Below are positions 23,096 to 35,202 of a DNA stretch of 64,000 nucleotides, in pieces (the first letter of the stretch is position 1; every line of letters begins with the position of its first letter). The stretch spans positions 1,860,001 to 1,924,000 of the forward strand of contig CP084608.1 of NCBI GenBank assembly GCA_025917655.1, in the 5' to 3' direction. Source of the DNA: Chlorella sorokiniana. Taxonomy: Eukaryota > Chlorophyta > Trebouxiophyceae > Chlorellales > Chlorellaceae. The notes under the pieces are model-generated. The model searched no databases, had not been told where the DNA came from, and saw only the letters and a list, made by a program, of their open reading frames with translations. The position numbers and the translations under genes were made by a program.

Positions 23096-25810
23096 ATGGC
23101 GGAAAGCCTGCCTCGGAAGCCCAAGGCACTCGTGCTGGTCGGGGGTGAGGAGCAAGGCAGCTTAGCGAACGCGCGATCCGGTCGACAATGCTTTTGCTGG
23201 CTGCCGCCGCTGCCGCCCGCTGCCAAGCTGTGTTGTGGCTACCAACGCGTTCACTGTAAATCAGTTGCCAAGCCATCATGCTTGTCCTTGCAGCTATGGA
23301 ACGCGGCTGCGACCCCCTCACCCTCACGGTGCCCAAGCCCATCATTGACTTTGGTGAGGCAAGCGTGCGTGCGAGCGTGACGCTCAGACCGAGACGCTGG
23401 CCTGTCTCTGAGTTCCATCCTGACACTTCCACCCTGCCCCTGCAGCCAACCGGCCCATGATTGTGCACCAGATTGAGGCCTTGAAGGAGGCAGGCTGCGA
23501 TGAAGTGGTGCTGGCCATCAACTACCGCCCTCAGGTCAGCGGATGGCACACCCCCTGTGCTGTTCTCAGCCGGCAGGCCCATGCTGGTGCGCTTGGCATG
23601 AGCCTCACGCTCAGTAAAGTGCATGGCACATGGCACGTTTTGCAAGTGTGCTTCCCTCTAACTTTGCCAGGTGATGATGGACTTCTTGAAGGAGTGGGAG
23701 GAGAAGCTGGGCATCAAGATCACATGCTCCCAGGTGCGCTTGGGCGGCAACTCGGGCGCTAGACCGCTGCGCTCCCAGAGTGATGCAAGAGCCTATCGAC
23801 CCCACGACACATGCTGGTGATTGCCTGGCTGCCGCCTGCACTCCACAGGAGCCCGAGCCCATGGGCACTGCGGGGCCCTGGCGCTGGCGCGGGATGTGCT
23901 GCACAATGACGAGGGCGTGCCTTTCTTCGTGCTGAACAGGTGCGTGGCAGACGAGCCGGGCAGGGAGGGTGCAGAGTGGGGGCTGCTGGGGCAAGGCTGG
24001 GGCAAGTCTGTGGTGACTGTGCCGGGAAAAGAAAAGTCGTTGTCCTCCTCCTCAAGCGCAGTGACGTGGTGTGCGAGTACCCGATGCGGGCGATGATGGA
24101 GCAGCACCTCAAGACGGGCGCGGAGGCCACAATCCTGGTCACCAAGGTGAGTGCTGGTTACAGGGCGGTTGGACACGATTGTTGAAACACTGTCAATGGC
24201 GCCTTTGCCAACACAGCGCTGGCCCCAGCTGTTTGCTTGTCTGCCAGCCCTGCACAACATCCCGCCTGGCTGTTAATTCCAACCCAACCTGACCACACCA
24301 CCCTCTGCCTCAGGTTTCCGACCCTTCAAAGTACGGAGTGGTGGTGATGGACGAGCACAACAAGGTGGAACGCTTTGTGGAAAAGCCACAGGTGGGTGTC
24401 TGCAGGCCGAGGGCACAGGGGCCGCCCCGCCACACGCTGTGGCGAGGGTGAGGACAGCGTATGCTGCTGGGGGCGGTGAGGGGATACTTGCTCTTGCCGG
24501 ACCCTGGCAGCTGCGGCAGGACAAGCCGCGAGGCCAGCCTCTTGACGCCCGCCGTCGCTCACGGCTGCCGCGCCTGCTGTTCCGCCTGCCTGCCTGCCCC
24601 GCCCGCAGACGTTTGTGGGCGACAAGATCAACGCCGGCATCTACTGCCTGTCGCCCTCCATCCTGGACCGCATCCAGCCGCGCCCCACCTCCATCGAGAA
24701 GGAGGTGTTCCCGGCGGTGGCCGCCGACGGCCGCCTGTACGCCATGGCGCTGGAGGGCTACTGGATGGATGTGGGCCAGCCCAAGGATTACCTCACCGGT
24801 GGGCTGGGGGGCTGGGGGCTGGAGCGCAGCGTCAAGGGTGGGGGATGGGAGGCGTGTGTTGGGACACTGGGCCTTCCCCCAAGAGGGCGGTTGGTTGGTT
24901 GCTGGGGCTGGCTGGCCAGCGCTGGCCGGATGCTCTGCTGCCTGCCATCCCCAACGCAAACCGGGCCGTGTGTTGCGCGCCGTCGTCCTGTTCTGCAGGC
25001 CTGGCGCTGCACCTGGACGCTGTGCGGAGAAAGGCGCCGGGCCAGCTGGCTGAGGGCGCGCACATCAGCGGCAACGCCATCATCGACGAAACCGCCAAGA
25101 TTGGCAAGGACTGCCTGATTGGGCCCAACGTGGCCATTGGCAAGTTGTGAGTGGCGGCCCAGGCAGCCGCTGCCTCTCTCTGGCCAATCTAGGCACCTCC
25201 TGCTGCTCAACAGGCTGCTGACCCCACTCCCAGACTAGACGGCCTGAACCTGGCCCCAAGTGCTGCCCCCTGGTGGCTGACTCCTGCCTGCCCCCACCTC
25301 CCACTCGTTGCAGCTGCGAGATTGGCGACGGCGTGCGCCTCTCCAACTGCGTCATCCTGAATCGCGTGACCATCAAGAATTACGCGCGGGTGGCAGACTC
25401 CATCATTGGCTGGAGCAGCAAGAGTGAGGGCATGCTGCTGCCTCACTGGCGCCGACTAGGCATGGGTGCACTGAGCAGCCGGTTGGTGCAATTCCCATGC
25501 GGTAACCCCGCATGGAACCCTCGCCCAGTTGTCCACCTCCATGCCCTTTCTCGTGTGCCGTGCAGTTGGCAGCTGGGCCCGGATCGAGAACAAGGCGGTG
25601 ATTGGCGAGGATGTGTTCATCAAGGTGGGTGGGTTCCAAGGACCCAGGCCAGCTGCCCGCTGGGCGCCGCCTCTCGCCGGCGCACCCACCGGCTCATCAG
25701 CGCTTGCTTGCCGCCACCCGCAGGACGAGGTGTACCTCAACGGCGCCATCGTGCTGCCGCACAAGGACATCAAGGAGTCCATCCTGGAGCCCGGCACCAT
25801 CATCATGTAG
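23096..25810 (+). CDS. VTC1: Mannose-1-phosphate guanylyltransferase (GDP-mannose pyrophosphorylase)
   Basis: The enzyme makes GDP-mannose from mannose-1-phosphate and GTP for ascorbate, N-glycan and cell-wall synthesis. It starts at [17 protein letters not shown]. The nucleotidyltransferase domain has [63 protein letters not shown] across an intron, [20 protein letters not shown] and [16 protein letters not shown]. The C-terminal left-handed beta-helix has [40 protein letters not shown] and the closing [14 protein letters not shown], a plant VTC1/CYT1 hallmark. The catalytic G-x-G-T-R-L-R-P-L-T loop is not in frame as written. The joined exons 1 and 2 read [13 protein letters not shown], while the neighbouring frame reads GYGTRLRP exactly. 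A base is probably missing at 23141-23145 and one added at 23313-23317. About ten exons. Confidence 0.93.
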
Positions 25811-26379
25811 GCTGCCACGTCAGCAGCGCGCAGCCCATCCTGTCCGCATCCCCGCGGCGCATTGCCGCGCCGTGTGTGCTGCGTTTCCCTTAACCTTACC
25901 TCCACATTGCTACCCCCATTGAGCGGCGAGCCCAGCATTTCTCATGACAAACCACCCCTTTTGGCCTGTAACACTGCAAATAAGCACACATGGTCGACCG
26001 GCCGTGCGGCTGAGAGGTTTTAGGTCGCGCGGTTGTTGACAGCTACCTGCCTGCCATGCAACGTGGGCCTCTCAAGCAAATGAGGGTACGGAAAGCATGA
26101 TCAGGAAGCTGTTATCGTGCTGCTCACTCCATCACCAATGGCGGGGCGAGGATTCACAGAAGCTCAGTCAAAACAAGGAGTAAAACACCAGTCACGTCGT
26201 GGGTCCTTGGCAAGCGCGCATCTCCATTCGGCGGTCAGCAGCATCTCCTCACACCCGGGCGCGATTCCTTGGTCAGCCTGCCCCAACATGTCAGCGCTTG
26301 ACTGCTCCAACTCTGCCGGTGCCGCAGCTGACCTCTGCCAAGATAGGCTACTCTGCTGCTGCAACTGCTGCTGCTGCTG
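25811..26379. other. Convergent 3' region between pyrophosphorylase and BASS genes
   Basis: About 570 bp between convergent stops. It holds TGTAA for the + gene at 25967-25971. A CTG-rich stretch near 26360-26380 abuts the BASS stop. No exon seen. Confidence 0.4.
25967..25971 (+). terminator. TGTAA polyadenylation signal of the pyrophosphorylase gene
   Basis: TGTAA 157 bases after the stop codon. Confidence 0.55.
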
Positions 26380-28491
26380 CTAGCTGTCGCTAATCGACCT
26401 CTGCTGGAACTGGGCGCTGCCGCTGCGCCCGCCCCCGCTGAAGCCCACCGCGCCGCCAAGGCTGCCACTCAAGTCCTGTGCCTGCGCGACGTCATCCTCG
26501 GTGGGCTGCGTGCGCCAGTAGCCGGCCAGCAAGGAGCCCATGATGGAGTGAGTGCATGCTGCAGCAGGCGCAGGGGTGGCAGGCGTGAGAGGGGCGCACA
26601 AGCAGCTAGGCAGGGGCGGGCAGCCGAATCGAGCACGTGGCACCTCAGTAAACGGCAAGCAGCGCGCACGCAGCTGCCCGGCAGCACGGTCTGCACCTGA
26701 GATGGCGCACGGCACCGCCGCCAGCGGGTGCGCCGGGAAGTGCAGGCTGGCCAGCAGCGCGCCCAGCGCCGAATTCTGCACGTCGCACGGGCGGCATCAA
26801 GGCCGTCAACACCAGGAAAACAAGGGCTCTTCCAACAGTTCAATCACTTGCAGTACACAGCCTCCCGATAGTTTTGTCGCAGATATCAGGCCGACCGGGT
26901 CGGCAGAGTGACGGGGGCACTAAATGGGCTGTCAGCCAGCGGGCACAGACCTGCATCCCGACTTCGATGCTGTTGGTACGCGCCGCTCGCTCCGGGATGC
27001 CCAGCGCCCGGCTGATGGCGTAGCCAGCAAAGAAGCCGCCGGCATGCAGCGCAGCCACTGCGCCCAGCAGCTGCGGCCCCGCCGCCAGCACCGCCGCCGC
27101 GTTCTGTGCCATGACGCTGCCGCAGATGAGGGCGATGAGGACCACGGCGGACAGGGCGCTGAGGGGGCCAGGGACGCCACCTGCTTGGGGAAGGCCGTGT
27201 TGACGGCCGCCCCCGCCACCACCGGCAGCAGCACCACCTGCGGCAGCCGGCAGCAGGGAGGCATGCATGGTGAGGGGGCGAGTACACAACGCGGAGGGCT
27301 GGGGCAGGCAGTCGTGGCCATCACGGAGCAGTCCCTGGCGGCCTTCGGTGCTGCCGGAACTGTTGCAGGCGGGCGCACCTGCAGCGTAGACACCAGGAGG
27401 CCCCACGCGTCCACAGGCACCAGCGTGCCCAGCAGCAGGCGGGTCAGCAGCGGCGTGGCCACCACGGCGCCGAGCTGCAGAGGGCAGGAGGAAGCAGCAA
27501 CCATCAAGGGGGCATCAAGGATGGGCCAGTTCCGCTGCCAGCCGTGCCCAGGTGGGCGGAGCAGTGCACAGCGCACAGCGTGGACAACGTCCAGCGTGCA
27601 AGGCATGACACGGCGTACACAGCACGCTGCATGCACAACAACCAGCACGCACAGCATGCACAGCGTGCACAGCGCACCGTGGAGGCGGTGGTCATCGCCA
27701 CGCTGAGCGTGACGTCGGCGCGGGCGAGGTAGGTCACCACGTTGGAGGCGGTGCCGCCCGGGCAGCTGCCCACGATGCACAGCCTGCACGCGCGGCGGGC
27801 CGCACGCTGATGCCAGGCAGCCGGCGTGGCAGGCCGAGCCAGCGTTTGTGTCCCTGCATGCCGCGGCATGCCCCGATCCAGCCCTCCACCGACTCACCCG
27901 ATGGTGTAGGCCAGCGGCAGGTTGGCCAGGCGGCTGACAAGGAATGCACACAGCGGCATGATGGTGTACTGCAGGGCGAAGCCGGCGAAGATGCGTCCGG
28001 GGGTGGCCAGCACGCGCCTGAAGTCGTCAAAGGTCAGAGTAAGGCCCATGCCCAACTGCAGCACAGGAAAGAACAGCGACCCCTCCAGCTCATCCTACTG
28101 TTGCGACAGGATCACGCAAGCGCTGGCGGGCGCGTCCAGGAAATTGTTGCAGCACGCGAGCTGAGGGCAGGCGGCGCGGCGGTGAGGGCATGGCGAGCGC
28201 GCTGTGGCGGCGCACCATGGTGAGTGCAAGCACCGGCGTGATTGCCGATCTTTCAAACCAATCGAACGCCGCGGGCTGCACCAGAGCCCACACCGCCGCG
28301 CCCAGCACAAACACGGGGAAGAAGTTGGTAAGGGTCGTTGCCAGCTGCGTGATGCGAGCCCAGAAGCTCGGCTGGTCGCCGCCGCCTGGCGCGCGCGGGC
28401 GCCGCAGCCGCGACGAGGTTGGCTGCTGCTGCGACAGGCGAAACACGCTGCCGTCGTGTGCATCTGATAGGCTGATTGTGTGCAAATGCAT
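26380..28491 (-). CDS. BASS-type sodium-coupled transporter (SBF family)
   Basis: Bile acid:sodium symporter family proteins in plants and algae sit in the plastid envelope and carry pyruvate, 2-keto acids or similar anions with sodium. The sequence shows the fold in order: [58 protein letters not shown], the signature [99 protein letters not shown] and [19 protein letters not shown]. The tail is hydrophilic and ends [12 protein letters not shown]. The 5' end is uncertain: the in-frame ATG at 28491 gives a short leader, while an ATG at 28630 in another frame opens a much better transit-like peptide (MVVFGNQLGLRFCRVLGS), which would need one indel near 28385. The substrate cannot be told. Seven or eight exons. 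Confidence 0.88.
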
Positions 28492-29017
28492 GGGTCATTG
28501 CCAAGCCCTCCGAGTAAACGGGCCTCAGTTGCAACGGCCGCAGTGGCGGGGGAGCTTGTGTCGGGGGCAATGCTGTGCTTCCCAGCACCCTGCAAAAGCG
28601 CAGGCCGAGTTGGTTCCCGAACACAACCATCTGAATACTAGCGATCAACATGTAAGAGCTCAGCAAGTGGGAGCAGCAAGAAGCGCACCGTCCCCACGAA
28701 GGCGTCATTGGGTGTCGCCTCAGCGTACAAGCTGCAATAGAAGCGATGCAAGGTCGATGACGCGATGTGATTGCTGTGCGAGCTCGTTTTGACTCCACAA
28801 GGCTGAACTCGGTGGTGTACCGCCCGGAGCGTGGAGGTTCTTCCTTGAACTGGGATGGATAGCATTCCTTACAGAGATAAACGATTGCATATTGGATGGG
28901 ATTGCCACCAGTGCGTCCCGGCTTCCGTACTGGTCGACAACCGCACCCGGGTGTCTGTAGCATCGCCTCACACCGGCGCAGCAGCGGCCAAACATGATAA
29001 GAAGATAGCACACGTAC
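28492..29017. promoter_or_regulatory. Divergent region between BASS and GT77-like genes
   Basis: About 390 to 525 bp, depending on the BASS start. It probably includes the BASS transit-peptide exon (28630 downward) and both promoters. It is less GC-rich than its surroundings. Confidence 0.4.
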
Positions 29018-32000
29018 ATGGCCCGAAAGGACGGCCAGGAAGGCCGCAAGCGGTTCAGGTCCACCACCGCTGGCGGCGGGGAAGGGCTCTCCGCCGCAGC
29101 TGGCTTTGCAGCAGGAGTGGCATTCGCTCTGCTTTGGATCTTCTCGCAGAGTACAAATGGGTGAGTTGCATTGGCACGATCGTGTATACTCGCAGCTCAG
29201 CGCACGTGCACCTCTTGAGCCATCCGTCGTTGTCCTGCAGGTGGGCGAGCAGCAGCTCAACGCAGCCTGGCGGCCCCCAGCACAGCCGAACACCACAGCT
29301 GCTGCATCAAGCGAAGCAGCCGGGGCTACAAGCATCAACCAGACGGCGGCGGCAGCGGTGGTGCCCGAGCCGCGCCCTCTCAACTTCTCGTCCGCCGCCG
29401 AGGTCGCCGAGGCTGTCTTTGCCTCGGCCAAGGCAGCAGCAGACGAGGTGGACAAGCTGATGGACGTGGATGCCCTGCCCCACTTGTTTCTGAGCTACGG
29501 GAACGCGGCCTACTTCAAATTCGTCCACAACTGGGCGCTCAGCGTCCAGCAGCTGGGCGTCCCCTACGTCATCGGATGTGCGTGCTGCGGCTCGGTCACG
29601 GTGCTCAAGGTCGCAGCTTCCCTGGCTTGCTCCTGGTGAAGGGCACATATTTCTTCCTTGGACTCAGTTGGCTGCCTGCCCACCCTCCTGCAGCCTTTGA
29701 CAGCGCAATGGCGGGGCTCTGCGCCAACCACAGCCTTGCCTGCGTGCGCGCCCAGTTTGCAACCGCGGACGACTTTCGCACAAACTTTGCAGCCTTCCGC
29801 GCCATGGGAGCCGTCAAGGTGGGCAGCGGGCTTGCTTTGGGGCTTTGTTCTGGGCACCGCGCTCGGCCCGGTCCTCACCCACCAGGCGGCAGCTCGCTCG
29901 CTGATGCGCGCTGCCACTATGTGGCTCACGCCTCCTTGACATCACACGCATCCCCCTGCTCCCCCTTTTCCACACATGCGCGCACACGCACGCCCACACC
30001 ACGCCCGCTCCCCCTGCAGGTCCAGCTGGTGCTGGAGATCTTGAGCGCCACCCACGCCTGCCGCTGCTGGTGGTCAGCGACAGCGACACCGTGTGGCTGC
30101 GCCAGCCCTGGCCCTACTTTGAGCAGCGCCCCGCCGCCGACTTCTTCATCTCCACAGACTGCAACAGCCTGGACGTGCGTGGCTGCGGATGGGGAGTGGG
30201 GAAGGGATCTGCCCTTTAAGCCATTCGCGGTGCCAGCTGGTCAGCTGTCCGGCTTGCCGGCCGCTCCCACCTGCCTGTGTCCACTCTATTCTCAACCACA
30301 CTTCCACGATTCCCCAACCCCAGATGGAGGACGAGTGGCCTCACAACGGCAAGCCCGGCTGCGGCCACATCCCCGGCAAGAACTGGGGCATCGCCTTTAA
30401 CACGGGGCTGTTTGCGGCGCGCAACCGCCCCGTCACCCGCCGCCTCCTGGCCGCCTGGGTGGAGCTGCTGACCAACCCCGCCAAGGAGCGGGACAAGTAC
30501 GGCCGCGGCATGGAGGACCAGCTGGCCCTTAATGTGCTGTTCACGGATGATGGGCGCATGGACGAGGAGGGCGCAAAATCTGTGGGCCCCGGTGAGGCGG
30601 GCCGCTGTCGCTGCTGCAGGGAGGCTCGGTGCCGGAGGCTTGCGGCACTACCAGGGCTCGTGCAATCGGGGCACGTTGTGGAAGCTGCAGGGGCGGGGTC
30701 GAGGGGCAGGGTCACATGTTCTGCAGCCACCCTGCAGAGCCTGCGTTGCGTTCCCAAGGGGTCGCACGGCCTGCCAACCTGCCCCAGGACTCGCTTCTTG
30801 CTGCCGCTGCAGACGAGCCGCGCCTCATCTGGGCGTTCAACGGGACGCTGCGCCTGCAGACGCTGCCGGTGGCGCTCTTCTCGGGGGCCACGTCGCGTTT
30901 GTGCAGCGCAACCCTTGGAAGTGAGCGGCGGCGGTGGCCCAGGCTCGCTGCTGGCTCTCCGCGTGGCTGGGCTTGGGGCGGTCGATGGCCATCCCCCCCC
31001 CTCCCCTTGCTGCCTGTTGCTCTTGTCTGCCGCCCGGCAGCAGTGCAAGCATCAGCCTGGGTGTTGCATGTGCAGGCGCGGCATTGTGCCCATCGTCATC
31101 CACGCAACCTTCCAGCGCTGGTGGAGCGACGGCAAGCGGCAGCGCCTGCGAGAGTTTGGGCTGTGGCATACCGACGGGCCCGAGTACTACGGCGCAGCAC
31201 CCGCCACACCCATCAAGTTCCTCACATACGAGAATGGCGTTGTGCCGTGGGTGGAGGAGGTGGTTGCACGGCACTACTCCGGGCGCCAAGCCCCGCTCTT
31301 CTACAAGATGTGGCTGGGCATGAGCTACCAAATCGCCGCCTTCAGGTGGGGCCAGCCTTCAGCCTGGCAGCCCTGCTGCGGCAGAAGGCGCATGTGTACC
31401 ACTGTGCTGCGAGCTTCAACTCACTTGTGCGGCCACGCCATAGAAAGCCTCTCTGCGCTGCCTGCGCCGGGCAGGGATGCTCTGGCGACTGCCCGCATGC
31501 TGGGCCGCGCTTTGGTGATGCCCACGCTGTGGTGCTGGTGCGACTACGCCGAATGGCCAGACATACTGCTGACCTGCATATACCCGTGAGTTGCTGATCG
31601 GTCACCTGCGTTCGAAGAGCTCTCCGCCCGCCTGCTTGCCTCCCCTCAACGCCTGGCATCTTGCGTGGGGCACCCAACGCCCCGCTGCCACTCTCACATG
31701 CCTCGCTCGAATGTCCTCTTCTTCCTGCCCCGCCGCCCCCCCACCCACCCCCACCCCCCACCACCACACACAAACAACAAACCATTGTTCCGTGCCCCTC
31801 AAAACCATCCCCCAGTGGCGGCGACTACGAGGCGCCCTTCCAGTGCCCGCTGGACTTCATGCTGGACGTGCAGGCGCTGGACTGGCAGCACATCCAGTAC
31901 CGTCCCGCCGGCTTCCTGGACCTACCGCAGGTGGGGAGCCCGCGTGGGCAGGGCCCCTGGCACTGATAATGGGCGTAACACTGCGCAGAACGGCATGCAT

Positions 32001-32956
32001 GCCATCGCATCACCATCGAGGCAGGCGGCAGCGCATGCTGTTTGAGTCACGCATCCGCCGTCGGGGCTGTGTTGCTGGTCGCAGGTGCCAGCATACGTGA
32101 AGAACAGCCGTGCCGTGGTGCGCGTGGCTGAGGCGCGGCCCGCGGAGCCCTTCCCGCGGCCGGACAGCCTGGTGGGGCACGCGGTGACCGCCTGGCCGGG
32201 AATCGCCCAAGATGAGGTGGAGCGGGTGGTGCAGCCGGTGGAGGAGGCGGCGGTGCTGGAAGTCAGGTGGGTAATGGGAGGGGCAGGGTTTTGGGGGGGG
32301 GGGGGAGGGGGCAGCGGCGGGACGGAGCTGTCACCAGCTGTGGGCATGCCCATTCGCGGTGGCCGGCTGGCGGTCTGTGCTGTGTGCCAGCGAGCAGGCG
32401 GCTCGTGCGTTCCTGGCAGTCACGCGCACTTTCGTGGCCGTTGCTTTCACTGTATTGGAGCGCTGCTGTCGCCGCCGCAGGGGCTTCCTGCCCGGCTTCC
32501 TGGGCCCCTGGCGGGACGAGCCCGCCCGCGACAGCTTTGACGAGGAGTGGGGTCCGCCACGCGCGAGGCGCGGTGGTGCTGCGCCACGTGGGGCAGCAGC
32601 AACGATGCATACAGCACAATAGGCTATGCCCTGCCCCGCCTGTTCAAGGGTGAGCAAAGCGTAGTCGCGGCAGCAGCTGGAGCGGCACTGGCAAGCCTTC
32701 TTTTCACTGCTTGAGTGCGTTGGGCCATCTGCCTTTTCTTCCCTTCCCCTGACTGCTTCCTCACCCCTGCTCCTCTCTACACGTCTCGTCCGGCACAGAC
32801 GGCTGGCAGCCCTGGACCGCGCCCAAGCTAGAGCTGCCCGAGTGGTGCGACAAGGTGACCGACGAGGACGGCAACCGGCGCTTTGTCAGCCACCCGCAGC
32901 ACCCCTGCAAGTTCCTGCGCGACCCAGCCACCGCGCCGCTAGATGACAGCAGCTGA
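29018..32956 (+). CDS. GT77-like nucleotide-diphospho-sugar transferase, type II membrane protein
   Basis: The family includes plant arabinosyl- and xylosyltransferases of the Golgi (XEG113/RRA-like). A short first exon (from 29018) reads MARKDGQEGRKRFRST and then the anchor AAAGFAAGVAFALLWIFSQ. Exon 2 is a Thr/Ala-rich stem, then ALPHLFLSYGNAAYFKFVHN and WALSVQQLGVPYVIG. Next are FDSAMAGLCANHSLACVRAQ, the DxD-type motif LVVSDSDTVWLRQPWPYF, ADFFISTDCNSLD, GKNWGIAFNTGLFAARNR, GRGMEDQLALNVLF and GIVPIVIHATFQRWWSDGKR. The later exons hold WGSSNDAYSTIGYALPRLFK and the C-terminus CDKVTDEDGNRRFVSHP. Single-base losses break frame at 30051-30053 (before LPLLVVSDSD) and 30883-30887 (before HVAFVQRNPW), and the exon near 32550-32600 also changes frame. 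The sugar and acceptor are not determinable. About twelve exons. Confidence 0.85.
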
Positions 32957-33450
32957 AGATTTGGAAGCCCGCCGCCGCCTCCTTGCGGCGGCGGCCGCAG
33001 TTGGCGGCTTCCCAGCATTGTTTCTATCTATGTCGCACCAGCTGAGCTCCAACCAACATTGAACTATTGCAGCAGTTTCTCATTCTTTGTGAAAGGTGTT
33101 GGACAGATGCCGTCAGCATGATTCGCGCAGCTGTGCAGAAGTCGCCCTGCTGGCAGACTCTTGTGTTTCTGGCAGGTCTCACCCTTCGAACTTATCGACT
33201 TCTATTCACCTCTTTTGGACATCTCACAAGTAAGGAACCTAAAGACAAAGTAGTTACACCCACAGCAACCGTGTCTTCCACATCAATCCTCTGCTGTGGC
33301 TCTGCTGCTCTCGCTCGTCTGGCCAAATCCATCAGTGGGGGTGCCTCTGCCACATAAACCCAGCAGACTGACAAGCTGCCTACCTGCCCGCCGCCGCCGC
33401 CCGGCGCTGCCGCCCTGCCAGGCTCCCGGCCCTCGTTAGACATTAGCGCA
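32957..33450. other. Intergenic region before the peroxiredoxin gene
   Basis: About 490 bp between + strand genes, more AT-rich around 33060-33260. It should hold the GT77-like 3' UTR and the peroxiredoxin promoter. No exon seen. Confidence 0.35.
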
Positions 33451-35074
33451 ATGGTGTGCCTGGGCGACACTGTGCCAGACTTCACGGCCGAGTCCACCAA
33501 AGGCCCCATCAAGAGCTTCCACGACTTCTGCCGGGTGTGCGGAGCGTTGGGGCTGGGCTTGCAACTCAGCCGCCAGCTGCGCTTGGAGCCCTTCTGTATG
33601 TCCTTGGATGGCGCTCGGGTTCCAGCCTACAGGCCTCACCCAACCTGACGCCGTCGCTGGTCACCCCTCTGTGGACCTCACGTCGCTGTGGGCAGGGCAA
33701 GTGGACCATGCTCTTCTCCCACCCATCGGACTTCACCCCTGTGTGCACCAGCGAGCTGGGCGCCGCCGCCAAGCTGCAAGACGAGTTTGCAAAGCGCGGC
33801 GTGCAGCTGGCGGCGCTCTCCTGCAACGACTTGGACAGCCACAAGCAGTGAGCGGGCGGCGTCGCCGCCGCCTTGACTGCCGTTGCGAAGAGGCCGGCGC
33901 GTAGTGTGTTTCACCGCTCGAGCCTCTCAACATGTGGGGCTGAGAACGAACCTTCTTGCTTCCCTGGGAATTTCTGTCGTTGTGCGTTGCACGGTTGTGC
34001 CATCATTCAGTGCTTGCGCTCTGGCCCTGTCTGCAGGTGGGTGCAGGACATCGAGGGGTCCATGAGCGACGGCAAGAAGATCCAGTACCCCATCATAGCA
34101 GACCCGGACCGCAGCATCGCCAAGCAGTGGGGTGCGGCCGCTGCGGCTGCTGTTGCTTCCCTCCTGCCGGCCTCAAGCATGGCGTCGTTGTGATGCACCT
34201 GGCAGCGGCAGCAGGCACGACGGGCGCTGGCTGCTCATGTGGAGTTTATCAGCTCCCCTGCTCTCCCTGCAAAGGCATGCTGGACCCCGATGAGAGGGAC
34301 ACCTCTGGCAAGGCCTTTGCCGCCCGCTGCGTGTTCATCGTCGGGCCGGACTGCACCCTCAAGCTCTCAATCCTGTGAGGGGCCAGGCAGCCAACAACCC
34401 GCCGCGGCTGTGTTGCGTCTTGCCACTTGTCTTTGCGGTGATGCTGTCCTCACTGTTTATGCTGCCCGCCCTCCCCTCCCTCACTCTGCTTGCTGTGCCC
34501 CCTCCCCCCACACACCAGCTACCCCTCCTCCACCGGGCGCAACTTCAATGAGGTAAGCCAAATGCGCAACGATCGGCTTGCATGCCCTCTGTCTGGGTCA
34601 GTTCTGCTGTGCACGGCTGTGCCCCTCCTGAGCTTACTCTCTGCCTGCCTCCTATCGACCCCTTTCCTGTGCAGCTGCTGCGCGTGATTGACTCGCTGCA
34701 GCTGGCGGCTCAGTACCCGGTGGCCACCCCCGCTGACTGGAAGCAGGGGGAGGAGGTGATGATTGCGCCACGCGTGTCCGATGATGAGGCTGAGAAGCTG
34801 GTGGGTGGGGTGGCCAGGGAGGCTTGGGGCAGCTGCATTGGCCGACTCAGCGCTGAATCTCCCTGCTGCCTGTCACAAGCGGCTGGATTGAGGCTTTGCT
34901 GTCGTGTTGAATCTGTGCTGTGTCTTACCCCCTGGCTCTTCCGCATTGCAGTTTCCCAAGGGCTTCCGAACCATCCAGGTCAAGTCTGGGAAGGCCTACA
35001 TCCGCAAGACAGCAGACCCTGCCTCTGGCGACAACGCCCCTGCCTCCGCTGGCAACGCCACCTGCGGCGCCTGA
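33451..35074 (+). CDS. PER1: 1-Cys peroxiredoxin (PRDX6/PER1 type)
   Basis: A thiol peroxidase that reduces hydrogen and lipid peroxides. It starts at [20 protein letters not shown]. The peroxidatic site is [20 protein letters not shown], with the usual Thr after Cys and the acid kept; the second Thr of the common PVCTTE is Ser here. Then come [90 protein letters not shown] and [20 protein letters not shown]. The long C-terminal arm marks the 1-Cys subfamily. The tail [11 protein letters not shown]-type ending (actual residues [12 protein letters not shown]) puts an extra Cys three residues from the end. Seven exons with clean GT-AG borders. The location, cytosol or nucleus, is inferred from the lack of any targeting peptide. 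Confidence 0.93.
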
Positions 35075-35189
35075 AGCCGCCCCCTTCACAGAAAACGTGC
35101 ACCCTGTCGAGTTGAGCGTCACAACCAGGAATTCAGGAACTGTGTTCGATGTTGAAATACCCGTCCTGGCAACCAATTTTGTCCTTCCA

Positions 35190-35194
35190 TGTAA
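35190..35194 (+). terminator. TGTAA polyadenylation signal of the peroxiredoxin gene
   Basis: TGTAA 115 bases after the stop. It lies within 10 bases of the stop of the convergent NTF2-like gene, so the two 3' ends almost touch. Confidence 0.5.
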
Positions 35195-35202
35195 ACCCTC
35201 AA

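Noticed and set aside
27540-27690. CAGCGTGCACAG-rich stretch as a regulatory or recombination site
   Set aside because: It is a degenerate, low-complexity sequence inside a BASS intron, with no defined unit or conserved spacing.
28253-29455. 400-codon minus-strand open frame
   Set aside because: Most of it is antisense to the GT77-like gene. Only the stretch below 28630 was kept, as a possible BASS leader.
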